64,000 bases of DNA from RH-AL1 sp965198715 (GTDB taxonomy: Bacteria; Pseudomonadota; Alphaproteobacteria; Rhizobiales; Beijerinckiaceae), in contig CBDAPV010000002.1 in assembly GCA_965198715.1 (NCBI GenBank), forward strand, positions 186,001 through 250,000, given 5' to 3'. The stretch's first letter is position 1. Each line of letters opens with the position of its first letter. Shown piece after piece: positions 27,511-36,715 of this stretch. The position numbers and the translations under genes are program-made. The notes under the pieces are model-generated. The model ran no database searches, was not told where the DNA came from, and saw nothing but the letters and a program-made list of their open reading frames with translations.

Positions 27511-27708
27511 ATGCGTATCGTTTCTCCTCTCTCCCGCAAAACCCTGAGCCGGCAGGGCTTCGTGCTCGTCGTCGCCCGCGACCTGGCCAATCCTTTCGCG
27601 CCCGGCGAGGTCGTCGCCGACGCCGAGCATCGCTACACCGTGGTCAGCGTGGAGGCCGGCGATGGGCCGCGCGAGGTGCAGCTTCTCGTCAAGCTCCTCG
27701 TCGCCTGA
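27511..27708 (+). CDS. Small hypothetical protein
   Basis: 65 residues (MRIVSPLSRKTLSRQGFVLV to the end). Beta-rich and compact, with no signal peptide; the pattern of Val/Leu strands with Gly turns suggests a small barrel-like fold. Its stop lies 17 bases from the convergent pabC-like gene. Family not recognised. Confidence 0.4.
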   Translation: MRIVSPLSRKTLSRQGFVLVVARDLANPFAPGEVVADAEHRYTVVSVEAGDGPREVQLLVKLLVA

Positions 27709-27724
27709 TCCCGGACGGCGAGCC

Positions 27725-28594
27725 TCAGCGCCCGGTGATGGCGCGGGGGTCGACGCCGACGTCGGCTTCCACCGCTTCCGCGATCAGCGTCACGATCGCA
27801 TCCATCTGTTTCGCCGCAATTGCTCGGCCGCCGATCGACAGGACCAGCGCGACGAGGCGGAGGCTGCTGGTGCAGATCACGGCATCGGCGTTCTCAAGAT
27901 CCGCCGGCGCGAGCGAGCGTTCGACGGCGAAGAGCCCGATGCGGCTCGCGGCCGCCAGCAGCGTGTCGCGCGCGACGCCGTCCAGCACACCGTCGGCGAG
28001 CGGCGGCGTTGCGAGCTCGTTGCCGACGATCGCGAAGAGGTTGCCGGCGCCGGCGCAGGCGACGTGGCCGGCGCCGTTGAGGAACAAGGCGTCATCGCAG
28101 CCGGCGGCATGCGCTTCGGCCGCCGCCAGCACGCCGTCGCCGTAGCAGAGGCTTTTTGCGCGCGAAAGCGGCGAGGTCTCGTTGCGGCGGATCGCGGTCG
28201 GATGCAGGCTCAACGACTGGAACAGCGCGGCGGCGGGCAGCGGCGCCAGCGTGGCGAGGAGCGTCGGCTGCGGCGCGTCCGGCGGCGCCAGCCCGCGCCG
28301 TCCCGGCCCGCGCGTGAGCGTCAGGCGCAGCGCGCCGTGGCCGCCCTCCATCCTCGCCAAGGTGCCGTCGACTGCCGCCTCGAGCCGCGCCGGCTCGATG
28401 CCGAAGCCGAGCATGCGGGCATGCGCGGCGAGTCGACGCAGATGCGCCGCGCGCCACACCATCCGCCCGCCGAGCACCAAGGAGGTGTCGAAGATGCCAT
28501 CGCCGAGCAGCAGCCCGCGGTCGCTCGCGTCGTAAGGGATAGTCGCGGCCTCGATCCAGCTCGCCGGGTGCCAGGCGGCGTCAAGCCAGGGCAT
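27725..28594 (-). CDS. pabC: Aminodeoxychorismate lyase-like class IV aminotransferase
   Basis: A 289-residue PLP enzyme. In folate synthesis PabC splits 4-amino-4-deoxychorismate into p-aminobenzoate and pyruvate. The PLP-lysine segment is AKSLCYGDGVLAAAEA, and the family C-terminal motif is AGNLFAIVGNELATPPLADG. The symbol rests on the operon: it overlaps pabA by 14 bases and follows pabB-pabA. The class IV fold also includes branched-chain and D-amino acid aminotransferases, so the exact reaction is inferred from context. Confidence 0.82.
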   Translation of the reverse strand: MPWLDAAWHPASWIEAATIPYDASDRGLLLGDGIFDTSLVLGGRMVWRAAHLRRLAAHARMLGFGIEPARLEAAVDGTLARMEGGHGALRLTLTRGPGRRGLAPPDAPQPTLLATLAPLPAAALFQSLSLHPTAIRRNETSPLSRAKSLCYGDGVLAAAEAHAAGCDDALFLNGAGHVACAGAGNLFAIVGNELATPPLADGVLDGVARDTLLAAASRIGLFAVERSLAPADLENADAVICTSSLRLVALVLSIGGRAIAAKQMDAIVTLIAEAVEADVGVDPRAITGR

Positions 28595-29174
28595 GCGCGC
28601 GTGTGCGGGCCGCGACGAGGAAGTTGCGCAGCAGCGCCAGGCCCGAAGGCGTCAACACCGATTCCGGGTGGAACTGCACGCCCCAGATCGGCAGCCTGCG
28701 GTGCGACAGCGCCATGATCTCGCCTTCGACGGAGCGGGCGTCGACGGCGAGCGCCGCTTCCATTGCCGGGGTCGGCTCGACGATGAGGGAATGGTAGCGG
28801 CCGACCGGCAGCGGGTCGGGCAAGCCGTCGAAGAGCCCGGTGCCGTCGTGGCGGATGTCGGTGGCGTGGCCGTGCAGCGGCAGCCTGGCCCGCGCGACCC
28901 GGCCGCCGAAGACCTCCCCGATCGCCTGGTGGCCGAGGCAGACGCCGAGGATCGGCACGCTGCCGCCGAGCTCGGCGATGGCCGCGCGCGACACCCCGGC
29001 CTGGGACGGTGTGCACGGGCCGGGCGAGATCACGAGCGCTTCCGGGCGCCGCCGGCGTATGCCCTCGACGTCGATGGCATCGTTGCGCACGACGTCGACC
29101 TCTTCGCCGAGGACGACGAAGTGGCGGGCGAGGTTGTGGACGAAGCTGTCGTAATTATCGATGACGAGGATCAT
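28581..29174 (-). CDS. pabA: Aminodeoxychorismate/anthranilate synthase glutamine amidotransferase subunit
   Basis: A 197-residue class I glutamine amidotransferase that supplies ammonia to PabB. The catalytic triad is visible: nucleophile in GVCLGHQAIGEVFGG, and the His-Glu pair in VQFHPESVLT. The N-terminus MILVIDNYDSFVHNLARHF is characteristic. Its ATG overlaps the pabB stop (ATGA), so the pair is translationally coupled. TrpG has the same fold; the neighbouring PabB-type subunit and PabC-like lyase favour the folate role. Confidence 0.9.
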   Translation of the reverse strand: MILVIDNYDSFVHNLARHFVVLGEEVDVVRNDAIDVEGIRRRRPEALVISPGPCTPSQAGVSRAAIAELGGSVPILGVCLGHQAIGEVFGGRVARARLPLHGHATDIRHDGTGLFDGLPDPLPVGRYHSLIVEPTPAMEAALAVDARSVEGEIMALSHRRLPIWGVQFHPESVLTPSGLALLRNFLVAARTRAHALA

Positions 29175-30592
29175 GCCGGCTCGCTGACGCGGCGCTCGGC
29201 GAAGGCGGCGAAAAGGCGGGCGGCCTTGACCAGCGTCTCCTCGTGCTCCTCGTCGGCATCGGAGAGCAGCGTGATGCCGCCGCCGACTGCGAACTCCAGC
29301 GCGTCACCCTCGGCGACGATGGTGCGGATGGCGATGTTGAGGGCTATCGCGCCATCGAAGCCGATCCAGCCGATCGCGCCGCAATATTCTCCGCGCGAGC
29401 GCCCCTCGATGGCTGAGATGATCTCCATCGCGCGCAGCTTCGGCGCGCCGGTGATCGAACCACCGGGGAAGCTGGCGGCAAGGAGGTCGAGCGCGTCGAC
29501 GCCCGGTCGCAACGTGCCGGTTACGGCGGAGACGAGGTGGTGCAGCCCGGCGTAGCTCTCCACCGCGCAGAGCGTCGGCACGGCGACGCTGTCGGCGTTG
29601 CACACGCGCGACAGGTCGTTGCGCAGCAGGTCGACGATCATGACGTTCTCGGCGCGGTTCTTCGCCGAGTCGGCGAGCGCGGCCGCGGCGGCGCGGTCGG
29701 CGGCGGGGTCGTCCTCGCGCCGCGCCGTGCCCTTGATCGGGCGCGTCTCGACGCGGCGGCCGTCGCTGCGCAGGAACAGCTCCGGCGAGCTCGACAGGAT
29801 CTTTCGCCTACCCTGGTCGAGGTAGGCGGCGAAGGGCGCGGGATTGGCCGCGCGCAGCTGGCGGTAGAGGTCCCACGGCGCCGCGCCCGCCGGCATCGTC
29901 GCGAGAAAGCGCTGCGCGATGTTGGCCTGGTAGATGTCGCCGTCTCGGATGAGGTCGCGCACGCGTTCCACGGCGGCGCGATGGGCGTCACGCCCGGCGG
30001 CTGGGTGCCAGGAGACCCGCAGCGGTGGGGCTATGGCTGCCGCCGGGCGGCGCAGCAGCCTTTCAAATGCATCCAGCCGCTCGCCGGCCCGCGCCAGCCG
30101 CGCCGCGGCATCGGCGGCGGGATGGCCCGAGGCGATCAGCCAGCAGCGCTCCTCCTGATGGTCGAAGGCGAGCACCACGTCGTGAAAGGCGAGGTGAAGG
30201 TCGTCGCTCACCCGCGGTGTGGGCGGCTGCCGGTTCTCCAGCCCCCAGCCGAATTCGTAGTTCACCGCCCCGACGGCGCCGCCCTGGAACGGCGGCAGGC
30301 TCTCGATCGGATCGATCGGGTAGCGCTGCAGGCTCTCGCGCAATGCATCGAGCGGCGCTCCGGCCAGGACGGTTCGGTTCCAGCGGGCTAAGCCCTCATG
30401 ATCGACGATGAACTGACCGAAAGGGTCGGCGCAGACGTAGGAGTAGCGCCCGAGCGTGTCGTGGCGCATGGCGCTGTCGAGCACCGCGAGGCCGGGCAGG
30501 GCGGCGAGCCGCGCCGCCGCCTCGATCGGCTCCATCCAGCCCAGCCGCCGGGTCCACATCTCGCTATCCCACTCGGCCGCGCGTTCGGCCAC
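29171..30592 (-). CDS. pabB: Aminodeoxychorismate synthase component I
   Basis: A 473-residue chorismate-binding enzyme that makes aminodeoxychorismate with PabA. The C-terminal catalytic domain has IVDLLRNDLSRVCNADSV and the Gly-rich FPGGSITGAPKLRAMEII near the active site. The start is either GTG at 30592 or the ATG at 30559 (MWTRRLGWMEPIEAAARLAA); I keep the longer form but the shorter one is equally likely. It heads a tight pabB-pabA-pabC unit and diverges from the aldo/keto reductase gene. TrpE is the main alternative, but the partner genes and shorter N-terminal part fit PabB. Confidence 0.9.
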   Translation of the reverse strand: MAERAAEWDSEMWTRRLGWMEPIEAAARLAALPGLAVLDSAMRHDTLGRYSYVCADPFGQFIVDHEGLARWNRTVLAGAPLDALRESLQRYPIDPIESLPPFQGGAVGAVNYEFGWGLENRQPPTPRVSDDLHLAFHDVVLAFDHQEERCWLIASGHPAADAAARLARAGERLDAFERLLRRPAAAIAPPLRVSWHPAAGRDAHRAAVERVRDLIRDGDIYQANIAQRFLATMPAGAAPWDLYRQLRAANPAPFAAYLDQGRRKILSSSPELFLRSDGRRVETRPIKGTARREDDPAADRAAAAALADSAKNRAENVMIVDLLRNDLSRVCNADSVAVPTLCAVESYAGLHHLVSAVTGTLRPGVDALDLLAASFPGGSITGAPKLRAMEIISAIEGRSRGEYCGAIGWIGFDGAIALNIAIRTIVAEGDALEFAVGGGITLLSDADEEHEETLVKAARLFAAFAERRVSEPA

Positions 30593-30687
30593 CCGAGCCG
30601 CTGACTTAAGGACCTCCCGGCCGCGATTTCAAGGCAAGCGCGAACCGCGGCGCGCCAGCGCGGTTCGACACGCCGGAGGTGCGCGAC

Positions 30688-31515
30688 ATGCGACAGGTGA
30701 CTTTCCCGGATGGCCGCACGGTACCGGCGCTCGGCCAGGGCACGTGGCGCATGGGCGAGGACCCGCGCCGCGCCGCTGCCGAGACCGAGGCGATCCTGGC
30801 CGGGCTCGACGCCGGCATGAGCCTCGTCGACACCGCCGAGATGTACGGCGATGGCGCCACCGAGAGCTGGCTCGGCGCCGCGCTCGCGGGACGCCGCGAC
30901 GAGGTCTTCCTCGTCAGCAAGGCGGTGCCGCGCAACGCCTCGCGCGACCGTCTCACGCGCTCGTGCGAGGCCAGCCTGAAGCGGCTGCGCAGCGACCGTC
31001 TCGACCTCTACCTGCTGCATTGGCCGGGCAGCGTGCCGCTTGCCGAGACGGTCGAGGCGATGGAGGCGCTCAAGGCCGCCGGCAAGATCGGCGCTTGGGG
31101 CGTCAGCAACTTCGACGTCGACAACATGGAGGCGCTCGTCGCCGTCGGCGGCGAGGGCTGCGCCGTCAACCAGGTGCTCTACAACGTCACGCGCCGCGGC
31201 CCCGAGCACGACCTCGTGCCATGGCTTGATGGCGAGGGCATCCCGCTTATGGCCTACAGCCCCGTCGAGCAGGGCCGTTTGCCGGCGCGCGGCGCGCTGG
31301 CGGAGGTCGCCGAGCGCCATGGCGCGACGCCCTACCAGGTGGCGTTGGCCTGGACGATGCGCGCGGGCGCGCTGTCGATCCCCAAGGCGGCGAGCCTCGC
31401 CCACGTGAGGGACAACCGCGCCGCGGCCGACCTTGTGCTCGATGTCGCGGACCTCGCTGCGATCGACGCCGAATTCGCACCGCCCCAGCGCAAGCGGGCG
31501 CTGGAGATTCTCTGA
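30688..31515 (+). CDS. Aldo/keto reductase
   Basis: A 275-residue NADPH-dependent reductase of the AKR TIM-barrel family. The catalytic tetrad is visible: Asp and Tyr in SLVDTAEMYGDG, Lys in VFLVSKAVP, His in YLLHWPGSV. The cofactor site includes IPKAASLAHVRDNRAA. The ATG at 30688 is chosen because GGAGG ends nine bases ahead of it; a GTG three codons upstream is inside that ribosome site. Substrate not predictable. It stands alone between the pab operon and a small gene. Confidence 0.93.
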   Translation: MRQVTFPDGRTVPALGQGTWRMGEDPRRAAAETEAILAGLDAGMSLVDTAEMYGDGATESWLGAALAGRRDEVFLVSKAVPRNASRDRLTRSCEASLKRLRSDRLDLYLLHWPGSVPLAETVEAMEALKAAGKIGAWGVSNFDVDNMEALVAVGGEGCAVNQVLYNVTRRGPEHDLVPWLDGEGIPLMAYSPVEQGRLPARGALAEVAERHGATPYQVALAWTMRAGALSIPKAASLAHVRDNRAAADLVLDVADLAAIDAEFAPPQRKRALEIL

Positions 31516-31615
31516 ATGCCGTCGCCGACGCCGGTGTCTGGCTTAACGCCTCATTAAGCATGTCGCGCCATGGTGCTCCGAGCAGCATTTCTGCAACCGA
31601 CCCGCGACGAGCCGC

Positions 31616-31837
31616 ATGCACCCCGCGACCGACGACACCCGCACCCTTCTCCGCCTTGCCCTGGCAGGGCAGAACCTCGAGCTCGACGGCGCGGCCTACC
31701 GCCTGCACGACCTGACCCAGATCGCCTTGATGCTGCAGCCGCAGGCCAGCCTGGCGATCCGCCATGCCGACCACATGAGCCCGCTCGAGCGCGCGAGCAT
31801 CGCCTCGGCCGGTCGCGGCCGCGTCGTCTTCACCTAG
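31616..31837 (+). CDS. Small hypothetical protein
   Basis: 73 residues, no signal peptide, His-rich and Leu/Ala helical (HDLTQIALMLQPQASLAIRH). Family not recognised. The ATG at 31616 is the first plausible start after a purine run in GACGAG. It is followed immediately by the palindromic repeat copy B. Confidence 0.4.
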   Translation: MHPATDDTRTLLRLALAGQNLELDGAAYRLHDLTQIALMLQPQASLAIRHADHMSPLERASIASAGRGRVVFT

Positions 31838-32052
31838 AGCCAATTCCGGCAAAGTGGAGCCGATGGCGTCATGTCGTCTTCCTGGGGCGAGCGAAGCGAG
31901 GGCGCGGGATCCATGACAACGCGCTTGCTGGGTTGAGCGGCGGCACTCCGCCCGTTTTCGACCACGTTGTCTTGGATTCCGGGCTTGCCTTCGATTCTCC
32001 GGAAAGACGAACGTAGCGTGGCCAAGTCTTCTCTGCCGGGATGCGCTCTAGC
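31836..32052 (+). repeat. Dispersed intergenic repeat with long inverted arms, copy B
   Basis: About 217 bases, colinear with copy A at 19227-19445 in the same orientation. Shared words include GGCAAAGTGGAGCCGATG, CATGACAACGCGCTTGCTGG and CCACGTTGTC, and both close with a ...ATGAGCTC/ATGCGCTC-like end. The inverted arms are less perfect than in copy A. It begins at the stop codon of the preceding small gene. Confidence 0.75.
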
Positions 32053-32070
32053 TATAAGGTCGAGCGTCCG

Positions 32071-32451
32071 TCAGAACCGGCCGCGATCCACCGCCGCGCG
32101 CAATGAATGCACCCGGCCCTCCATGGTGCCGCGGACGCATTCCTCGACCGCCACGCCCGGATGGGCGCTGTGGTGCGCCGCCCATTCGCAGCCGCGGCGT
32201 TTCTTCAGGAAACCGAGCTGGCTCTCGGCCAACCTGTGCCGGTCGTCGGGCGAGAACGAGGCCATGCCGCGGTCGTAGAGCGCCGCCACCTCGCGATCCA
32301 TCGCGAGCACCTCGCTCGAGCCGCAGATCTCCTGGTCCACGGCGCCATGCGCCTTGCGGCAGTCGATCGGCGGCGCCGCCGCCCGCGCCCAACCGCCCGC
32401 CGCCAGCAAGGCCACGGCCGCCGCCGCCCCGATCGCCTTCCGCTGCCCCAT
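32071..32451 (-). CDS. LprI-like (DUF1311) secreted protein
   Basis: 126 residues. The ATG at 32451 gives a signal peptide (MGQRKAIGAAAAVALLAAGG, cut near ARAAA). The mature part has the family Cys pattern (DCRKAHGAVDQEIC, then RRGCEWA and VEECVRG) and helical RHRLAESQLGFLKKRR. LprI-like proteins include lysozyme inhibitors, but most DUF1311 members have no proven role. An upstream in-frame start at 32508 is discarded since it precedes the signal peptide. Confidence 0.75.
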   Translation of the reverse strand: MGQRKAIGAAAAVALLAAGGWARAAAPPIDCRKAHGAVDQEICGSSEVLAMDREVAALYDRGMASFSPDDRHRLAESQLGFLKKRRGCEWAAHHSAHPGVAVEECVRGTMEGRVHSLRAAVDRGRF

Positions 32452-32587
32452 CGCCAACCCCGTCCTTGCCTGCCCAACCTCGCCGCCCGGCACGCGTGAC
32501 GGTAGCAAAACGGTTTGAAGAAGTGGTGAAACACGGGAACCGGGTGCGCGTCGCGGGTTTCGCCAGCGTCAAGCGACTGGAGGTTTC

Positions 32588-32752
32588 ATGAATGACGCGG
32601 ACAAGGACAAGGTGGTGACGCCGCTGGTCGCGCCCCATGGCGGATCGGAAGCCGTCGAGGCGCCGAAAGCGGTCGACACCGACGCGCCGGTGAGCACTGA
32701 CGAGAAGGGCGACGTGGTCGATCTTCCCGATCTGGGGGGCAAAATCGACTGA
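32588..32752 (+). CDS. Small acidic disordered protein
   Basis: 54 residues, MNDADKDKVVTPLVAPHGGS to the end, rich in Asp, Val and Pro with no predicted structure. A good ribosome site (TGGAGG) sits six bases ahead of the ATG. It is divergent from the LprI-like gene and upstream of the MFS gene. No family recognised; a small real gene is more likely than chance given the ribosome site and start. Confidence 0.45.
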   Translation: MNDADKDKVVTPLVAPHGGSEAVEAPKAVDTDAPVSTDEKGDVVDLPDLGGKID

Positions 32753-32914
32753 CCCTACCCGCTAACGACTGCGGCGATAAGTGTGATCGGTCCACGGGTT
32801 ACGCCGAACGACCGATAGACCTTCCGTTACGGCCTTGGCACTAGGTCTAACAAGATTCAGCGTCCTGCCAGTGTTTTGGCGCACGCGACATAGGTTGGCA
32901 GGAGCGAGACGATA

Positions 32915-34591
32915 ATGAGTGTTGTGGATCACGCGTCGGCTCCCGCCGGCGCGTCGACCGGTTTTTTTTCGCGCGAGCACACGGTCGCCAAGCCCGGCTT
33001 TAACCGCTGGCTCGTTCCGCCGGCGGCACTGGCCATCCACCTCTCGATCGGCATGGCCTACGCGCTCAGCGTGTTCTGGAAGCCCCTCGCCAAGGCGCTT
33101 CCCGGCGGCGATTCCGCCGCCTGCAAGGGCCTCGGCATCTTCGACATACTGACGACGACGACCTGCAACTGGCCGGATTCCTCGACGGTCGTGACCTTCG
33201 AGATCGGCATCGTCTTCCTCGGCATCTCCGCGGCGCTGTTCGGCGGCTGGCTGGAGCGCGCCGGTCCGCGCAAGGCGGGTCTGGTCGCCGCGCTGTGCTG
33301 GGGCGGCGGCTTCCTCATCTCGGCCTACGGCGTGCACGTCCACCAGCTGTGGCTGCTCTACCTCGGCCTGGGTCTCGTCGGCGGCTTCGGGCTGGGGCTC
33401 GGCTACATCTCCCCGGTGTCGACGCTCATCAAGTGGTTTCCCGACCGTCGTGGCATGGCGACGGGCATGGCGATCATGGGCTTCGGCGGCGGTGCGATGA
33501 TCGGCGCCCCGCTCGCCAACCTCATGATGTCGGGCGGCAATGTCGTGCCGGGCTTCGACGTTTCCGGCTTCAAGTCGGCCACGGGGCAGCCCGGCGTGAT
33601 GGAGACCTTCATCGTCCTCGGCATCCTCTACATGGTGGTCATGGCGATCGGCGCGTTGTCCTACCGCGTGCCGCCCGAGGCGTGGGCCCCGGAGGGCTGG
33701 GTCTCCCCGGCCAAGACCAGCAAGCTGATCTCGTCGGGCGACGTGCACCTCGAGGACGCGCACAAGACCCGGTCGTTCTGGATGATCTGGGGTGTGCTGT
33801 TCCTCAACGTGACCGCCGGCATCGCCGTGCTGTCGATCGCCTCGCCGCTCCTGCAGACGATCTTCGGCCCGACCCTCGTCGGCCTACCCAAGGGCACGAC
33901 TCCGAATGCCGATCAGACCAAGGCCATCGTCGGGATCGCCGCCGGTTTCGTCGGCCTGCTGTCGCTGTTCAACATCGGCGGCCGCTTCTTCTGGGCGTCG
34001 ATCTCGGACAAGATCGGCCGCAAGGCGACCTACTTCACCTTCTTCGTGCTCGGGATGATCCTCTACGCTCTGACGCCGACGCTGGCCGATGCCGGCAACA
34101 AGGCGCTGTTCGTCGGCGCGCTCTGCATCATCCTGTCCATGTACGGCGGCGGCTTCGCCACCGTGCCGGCCTATCTCGCCGACATCTTCGGCACCAAGTT
34201 CGTGGGCGCCATTCACGGCCGCCTGCTCACGGCTTGGTCCGCGGCGGGCGTGGTCGGCTCGGAGGTCATCGTGCGGGTGAGAGACGCGCAGATCGCCGCG
34301 GGCGTGCCCAAGACGCAGGTCTACGACACCGTGCTCTACATCATGGTCGGCATCCTCGCGCTCGGCTTCGTCTGCAACCTCCTGGTCCGCCCGGTCGATC
34401 CCAAATGGCTGATGCGCAAGGATGGTGCGGCCGGAGGCACGTCGACCCCCGCGGCCATGCGCACCTCCGCCCAGGGCATCGGCCGCGGCGGCCTCAGCGG
34501 CGCGGCGCTGGTCCCGTGGCTCATCGTGGCAATCCCGATCGCCTGGGGTCTGTACAAGGCGCTGCTCAGCGCCGGTAAGATCCTCAGCTAA
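32915..34591 (+). CDS. OFA-type MFS transporter (oxalate/formate antiporter-like)
   Basis: A 558-residue major facilitator with about 12 membrane helices and unusually long loops. The OFA-like features are the early WLVPPAALAIHLSIGMAYAL and SVFWKPL, the MFS loop motif GWLERAGPRKAG, and the later SDKIGRKATYF motif between helices. The ATG at 32915 follows a GCAGGAGCGAG ribosome site. Members of the group carry oxalate/formate or other small anions, but the substrate cannot be fixed from sequence alone. It stands alone, with a small acidic gene upstream. Confidence 0.88.
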   Translation: MSVVDHASAPAGASTGFFSREHTVAKPGFNRWLVPPAALAIHLSIGMAYALSVFWKPLAKALPGGDSAACKGLGIFDILTTTTCNWPDSSTVVTFEIGIVFLGISAALFGGWLERAGPRKAGLVAALCWGGGFLISAYGVHVHQLWLLYLGLGLVGGFGLGLGYISPVSTLIKWFPDRRGMATGMAIMGFGGGAMIGAPLANLMMSGGNVVPGFDVSGFKSATGQPGVMETFIVLGILYMVVMAIGALSYRVPPEAWAPEGWVSPAKTSKLISSGDVHLEDAHKTRSFWMIWGVLFLNVTAGIAVLSIASPLLQTIFGPTLVGLPKGTTPNADQTKAIVGIAAGFVGLLSLFNIGGRFFWASISDKIGRKATYFTFFVLGMILYALTPTLADAGNKALFVGALCIILSMYGGGFATVPAYLADIFGTKFVGAIHGRLLTAWSAAGVVGSEVIVRVRDAQIAAGVPKTQVYDTVLYIMVGILALGFVCNLLVRPVDPKWLMRKDGAAGGTSTPAAMRTSAQGIGRGGLSGAALVPWLIVAIPIAWGLYKALLSAGKILS

Positions 34592-34756
34592 CCTCGGCGC
34601 GACCAGCGGTAAAAAGCAATGTCGAATGCTGCGGACTTTCTTCTATAAAAAAGTTTTGTGAGAACAGGCACAGAAGTGTCGCGAAGCGACTCCGAGTCGT
34701 TGTCCGATGCTCGAGCGTGAGAGACCTACGAGCGAGGCGCCTGTCGAGGCGGCCCG

Positions 34757-35395
34757 CTACGGATCCTTGAGGCGTATCGCGAAAAGGGCCAGTAAGAGCG
34801 TTTCAGCTGCAGCCGGCCAGATCGCAGCGAGACCAAATCGGCCGAACGCCAGGCTACCGACGACAGCGCCGGTCACGAGACCGAGCCAAAGCTGAAGGTA
34901 GGCCAGCCACGGGCCGTGTTCTCCGCCCTGCAGCGCGGCAGCCAGGCGATGGCCCATCTTCACGAGCGCTCCGGTCATGTAGGTGACACCAACGGCAACC
35001 TCGCCATCCTTGAGGAAAACGGCGTTCTGCACTCCCATCGCGACAGCCAGCACGAAGGGCGACCATCGTCCCGTGCCCAGTTGCGCCAGCAGCGCAGCCG
35101 CCGAAAGCGAGACCGCCACGAGGAGCAGCACCGCCGGCTTGCGCCGGCGTCCTGCCCGCGTTGCCATGAGGGCACCCAGGATCACGCCAGCCAGGAAGCA
35201 GGCGATGAGACCGCCGGCGATGCCGACCAAAGACTTGTTGGAGGCCAGGCCGACCGCAAGTTGGGTCGAGTTGCCGCTCATGAACGAGACGAAGAGCCCG
35301 CCCAGCGCCAGGAAGCCCAGAGCATCGACGTAGCCGGCAAGAGCGGCCAGGAGGATGGCGAGAAGCCTGCGCCGGATGTCGAACGCCGCGAGCAT
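34757..35395 (-). CDS. YoaK family (DUF1275) membrane protein
   Basis: A 212-residue inner-membrane protein of six or so helices. The family pattern is clear: LAALAGYVDALGFLALGGLF followed by VSFMSGNSTQLAVGLA and the later GVQNAVF and VTYMTGALVKMGHRLA. Function of DUF1275 is unknown. It lies convergent to the MFS gene and about 110 bases from the end of the histidine kinase gene on the same strand. Confidence 0.85.
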   Translation of the reverse strand: MLAAFDIRRRLLAILLAALAGYVDALGFLALGGLFVSFMSGNSTQLAVGLASNKSLVGIAGGLIACFLAGVILGALMATRAGRRRKPAVLLLVAVSLSAAALLAQLGTGRWSPFVLAVAMGVQNAVFLKDGEVAVGVTYMTGALVKMGHRLAAALQGGEHGPWLAYLQLWLGLVTGAVVGSLAFGRFGLAAIWPAAAETLLLALFAIRLKDP

Positions 35396-35506
35396 CGAGC
35401 CTCCCGCATCTGGCGCCGAGACAGTCTCCGACGCGATCCGCCTGTAGCATTATCTCGCCATCGGAAGCGGCCTTCGAGGTTTTAATTTGCCGGCGATGCT
35501 CGTCGC

Positions 35507-36715
35507 TCAGCTGGTCTCGTCGATCGCTCCGCCGCCGACGAAGCGCACCGCGAAACGCGTCCCGCCGGTCGGGCTCGTGTCGCAAGTGACAGTGCCACCG
35601 TGGCGCTCGGCGATCTGGCGCACGAGGGCGAGGCCGAGGCCCCAGCCTCCCGCGCTCTCGCCCGAGCCGCTGGGACGATAGAACGGCTCGAAGATGCGCT
35701 CGCGCTGATCCGCCGCGAGGCTTCGGCCGGCGTCGCTCACAATGATCGTGGCAGCCGCAGCGTCCTGGCCGATGACGATCTCGACCGGTCGGCGTCCATG
35801 CTTGGCCGCATTGTCGAGAAGGTTGCGGATCAGGCGCTGCAGCAGCACGGGATTGCCCTCGATCTCGACGGGCTCGCCAGTCAGGTCCGCGTCATGACGC
35901 GCCGCCTCCTCGGCGGCGAGACCGAGCAGGTCGATGGGCTCGCGGCGGTCGTTGTGCGATCCTGGATGGTCGAGCCGGCTCGATAGCAGCAGCTCCTCGA
36001 CGAGCTGGTCCATCTCGACGAGATTGCGCACGATTTCCGCGCGGCTCGCATCCTGCGTTTCCCCCAGCCTGATCTCGACGGCCACGCGCAGCCGCGCCAG
36101 CGGTGAGCGCAGCTCGTGGCTGGCGTTGGCGAGCAGTGCCTTCTGCGACGTGAGCAGGCTGGCGAGCCGCGTCGCCGCCTGGTTGAAGGTGCGCCCGAGC
36201 AGCGCGACCTCGTCGTGGCCGCGCTCCTCGAGGCGTGGCGGCACGCCGGTCTCGCCCCAGCGTGCCACGCCGGCGCGCAGCGCTTCGAGCCGCCGGGTGA
36301 GCAGCGCCGTCACGGGATAGGCGGCGAGGCCGCCGCCGCCCGCGACCGAGAGCATGAGCACGATCAACGACATGGCCCGCGCGGCGCGCGGCGGCCCCAG
36401 TCGCGTCAGGACGAAGCCGCCGCCGGGCAGGTCGACCCTGACGATGTGGCCACCGCCCCAATGGTGCTGCCGTGCCTGCCAGTCCGCGAGCGACAGCTGA
36501 CGCCCTCGCGTACCGACCACCGTGCCGTCCTCGGCGAACAGCGTGACGTTGTGCGGACCGTGAGACGTGCGGTCGGTGCCGGCCGACAGGGTCGCCTCTC
36601 GCTGCGCCTCGCCGAGGAACCAGAACACCGCGCCCATGACCACGATCGCCGCGACCAGGCTGGCGAGCAGGGTGAGGTAGATCTTCCAGAACAGGCGCCG
36701 GCGGAAGAGGCTCAC
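35507..36715 (-). CDS. Sensor histidine kinase
   Basis: A 402-residue inner-membrane kinase. Two membrane segments (IYLTLLASLVAAIVVMGAVF and AMSLIVLMLSVAGGGGLAAY) frame a periplasmic loop of about 100 residues; then come HAMP, the phospho-acceptor ANASHELRSPLARLRVAVEI, and the ATP-binding N and G boxes (NLLDNAAKHG and GWGLGLALVRQIAERH). The start is GTG at 36715, overlapping the response regulator stop (GTGA), so the two are co-translated. The three-gene order CpxP-like, regulator, kinase resembles Cpx-type envelope stress systems. Confidence 0.93.
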   Translation of the reverse strand: MSLFRRRLFWKIYLTLLASLVAAIVVMGAVFWFLGEAQREATLSAGTDRTSHGPHNVTLFAEDGTVVGTRGRQLSLADWQARQHHWGGGHIVRVDLPGGGFVLTRLGPPRAARAMSLIVLMLSVAGGGGLAAYPVTALLTRRLEALRAGVARWGETGVPPRLEERGHDEVALLGRTFNQAATRLASLLTSQKALLANASHELRSPLARLRVAVEIRLGETQDASRAEIVRNLVEMDQLVEELLLSSRLDHPGSHNDRREPIDLLGLAAEEAARHDADLTGEPVEIEGNPVLLQRLIRNLLDNAAKHGRRPVEIVIGQDAAAATIIVSDAGRSLAADQRERIFEPFYRPSGSGESAGGWGLGLALVRQIAERHGGTVTCDTSPTGGTRFAVRFVGGGAIDETS

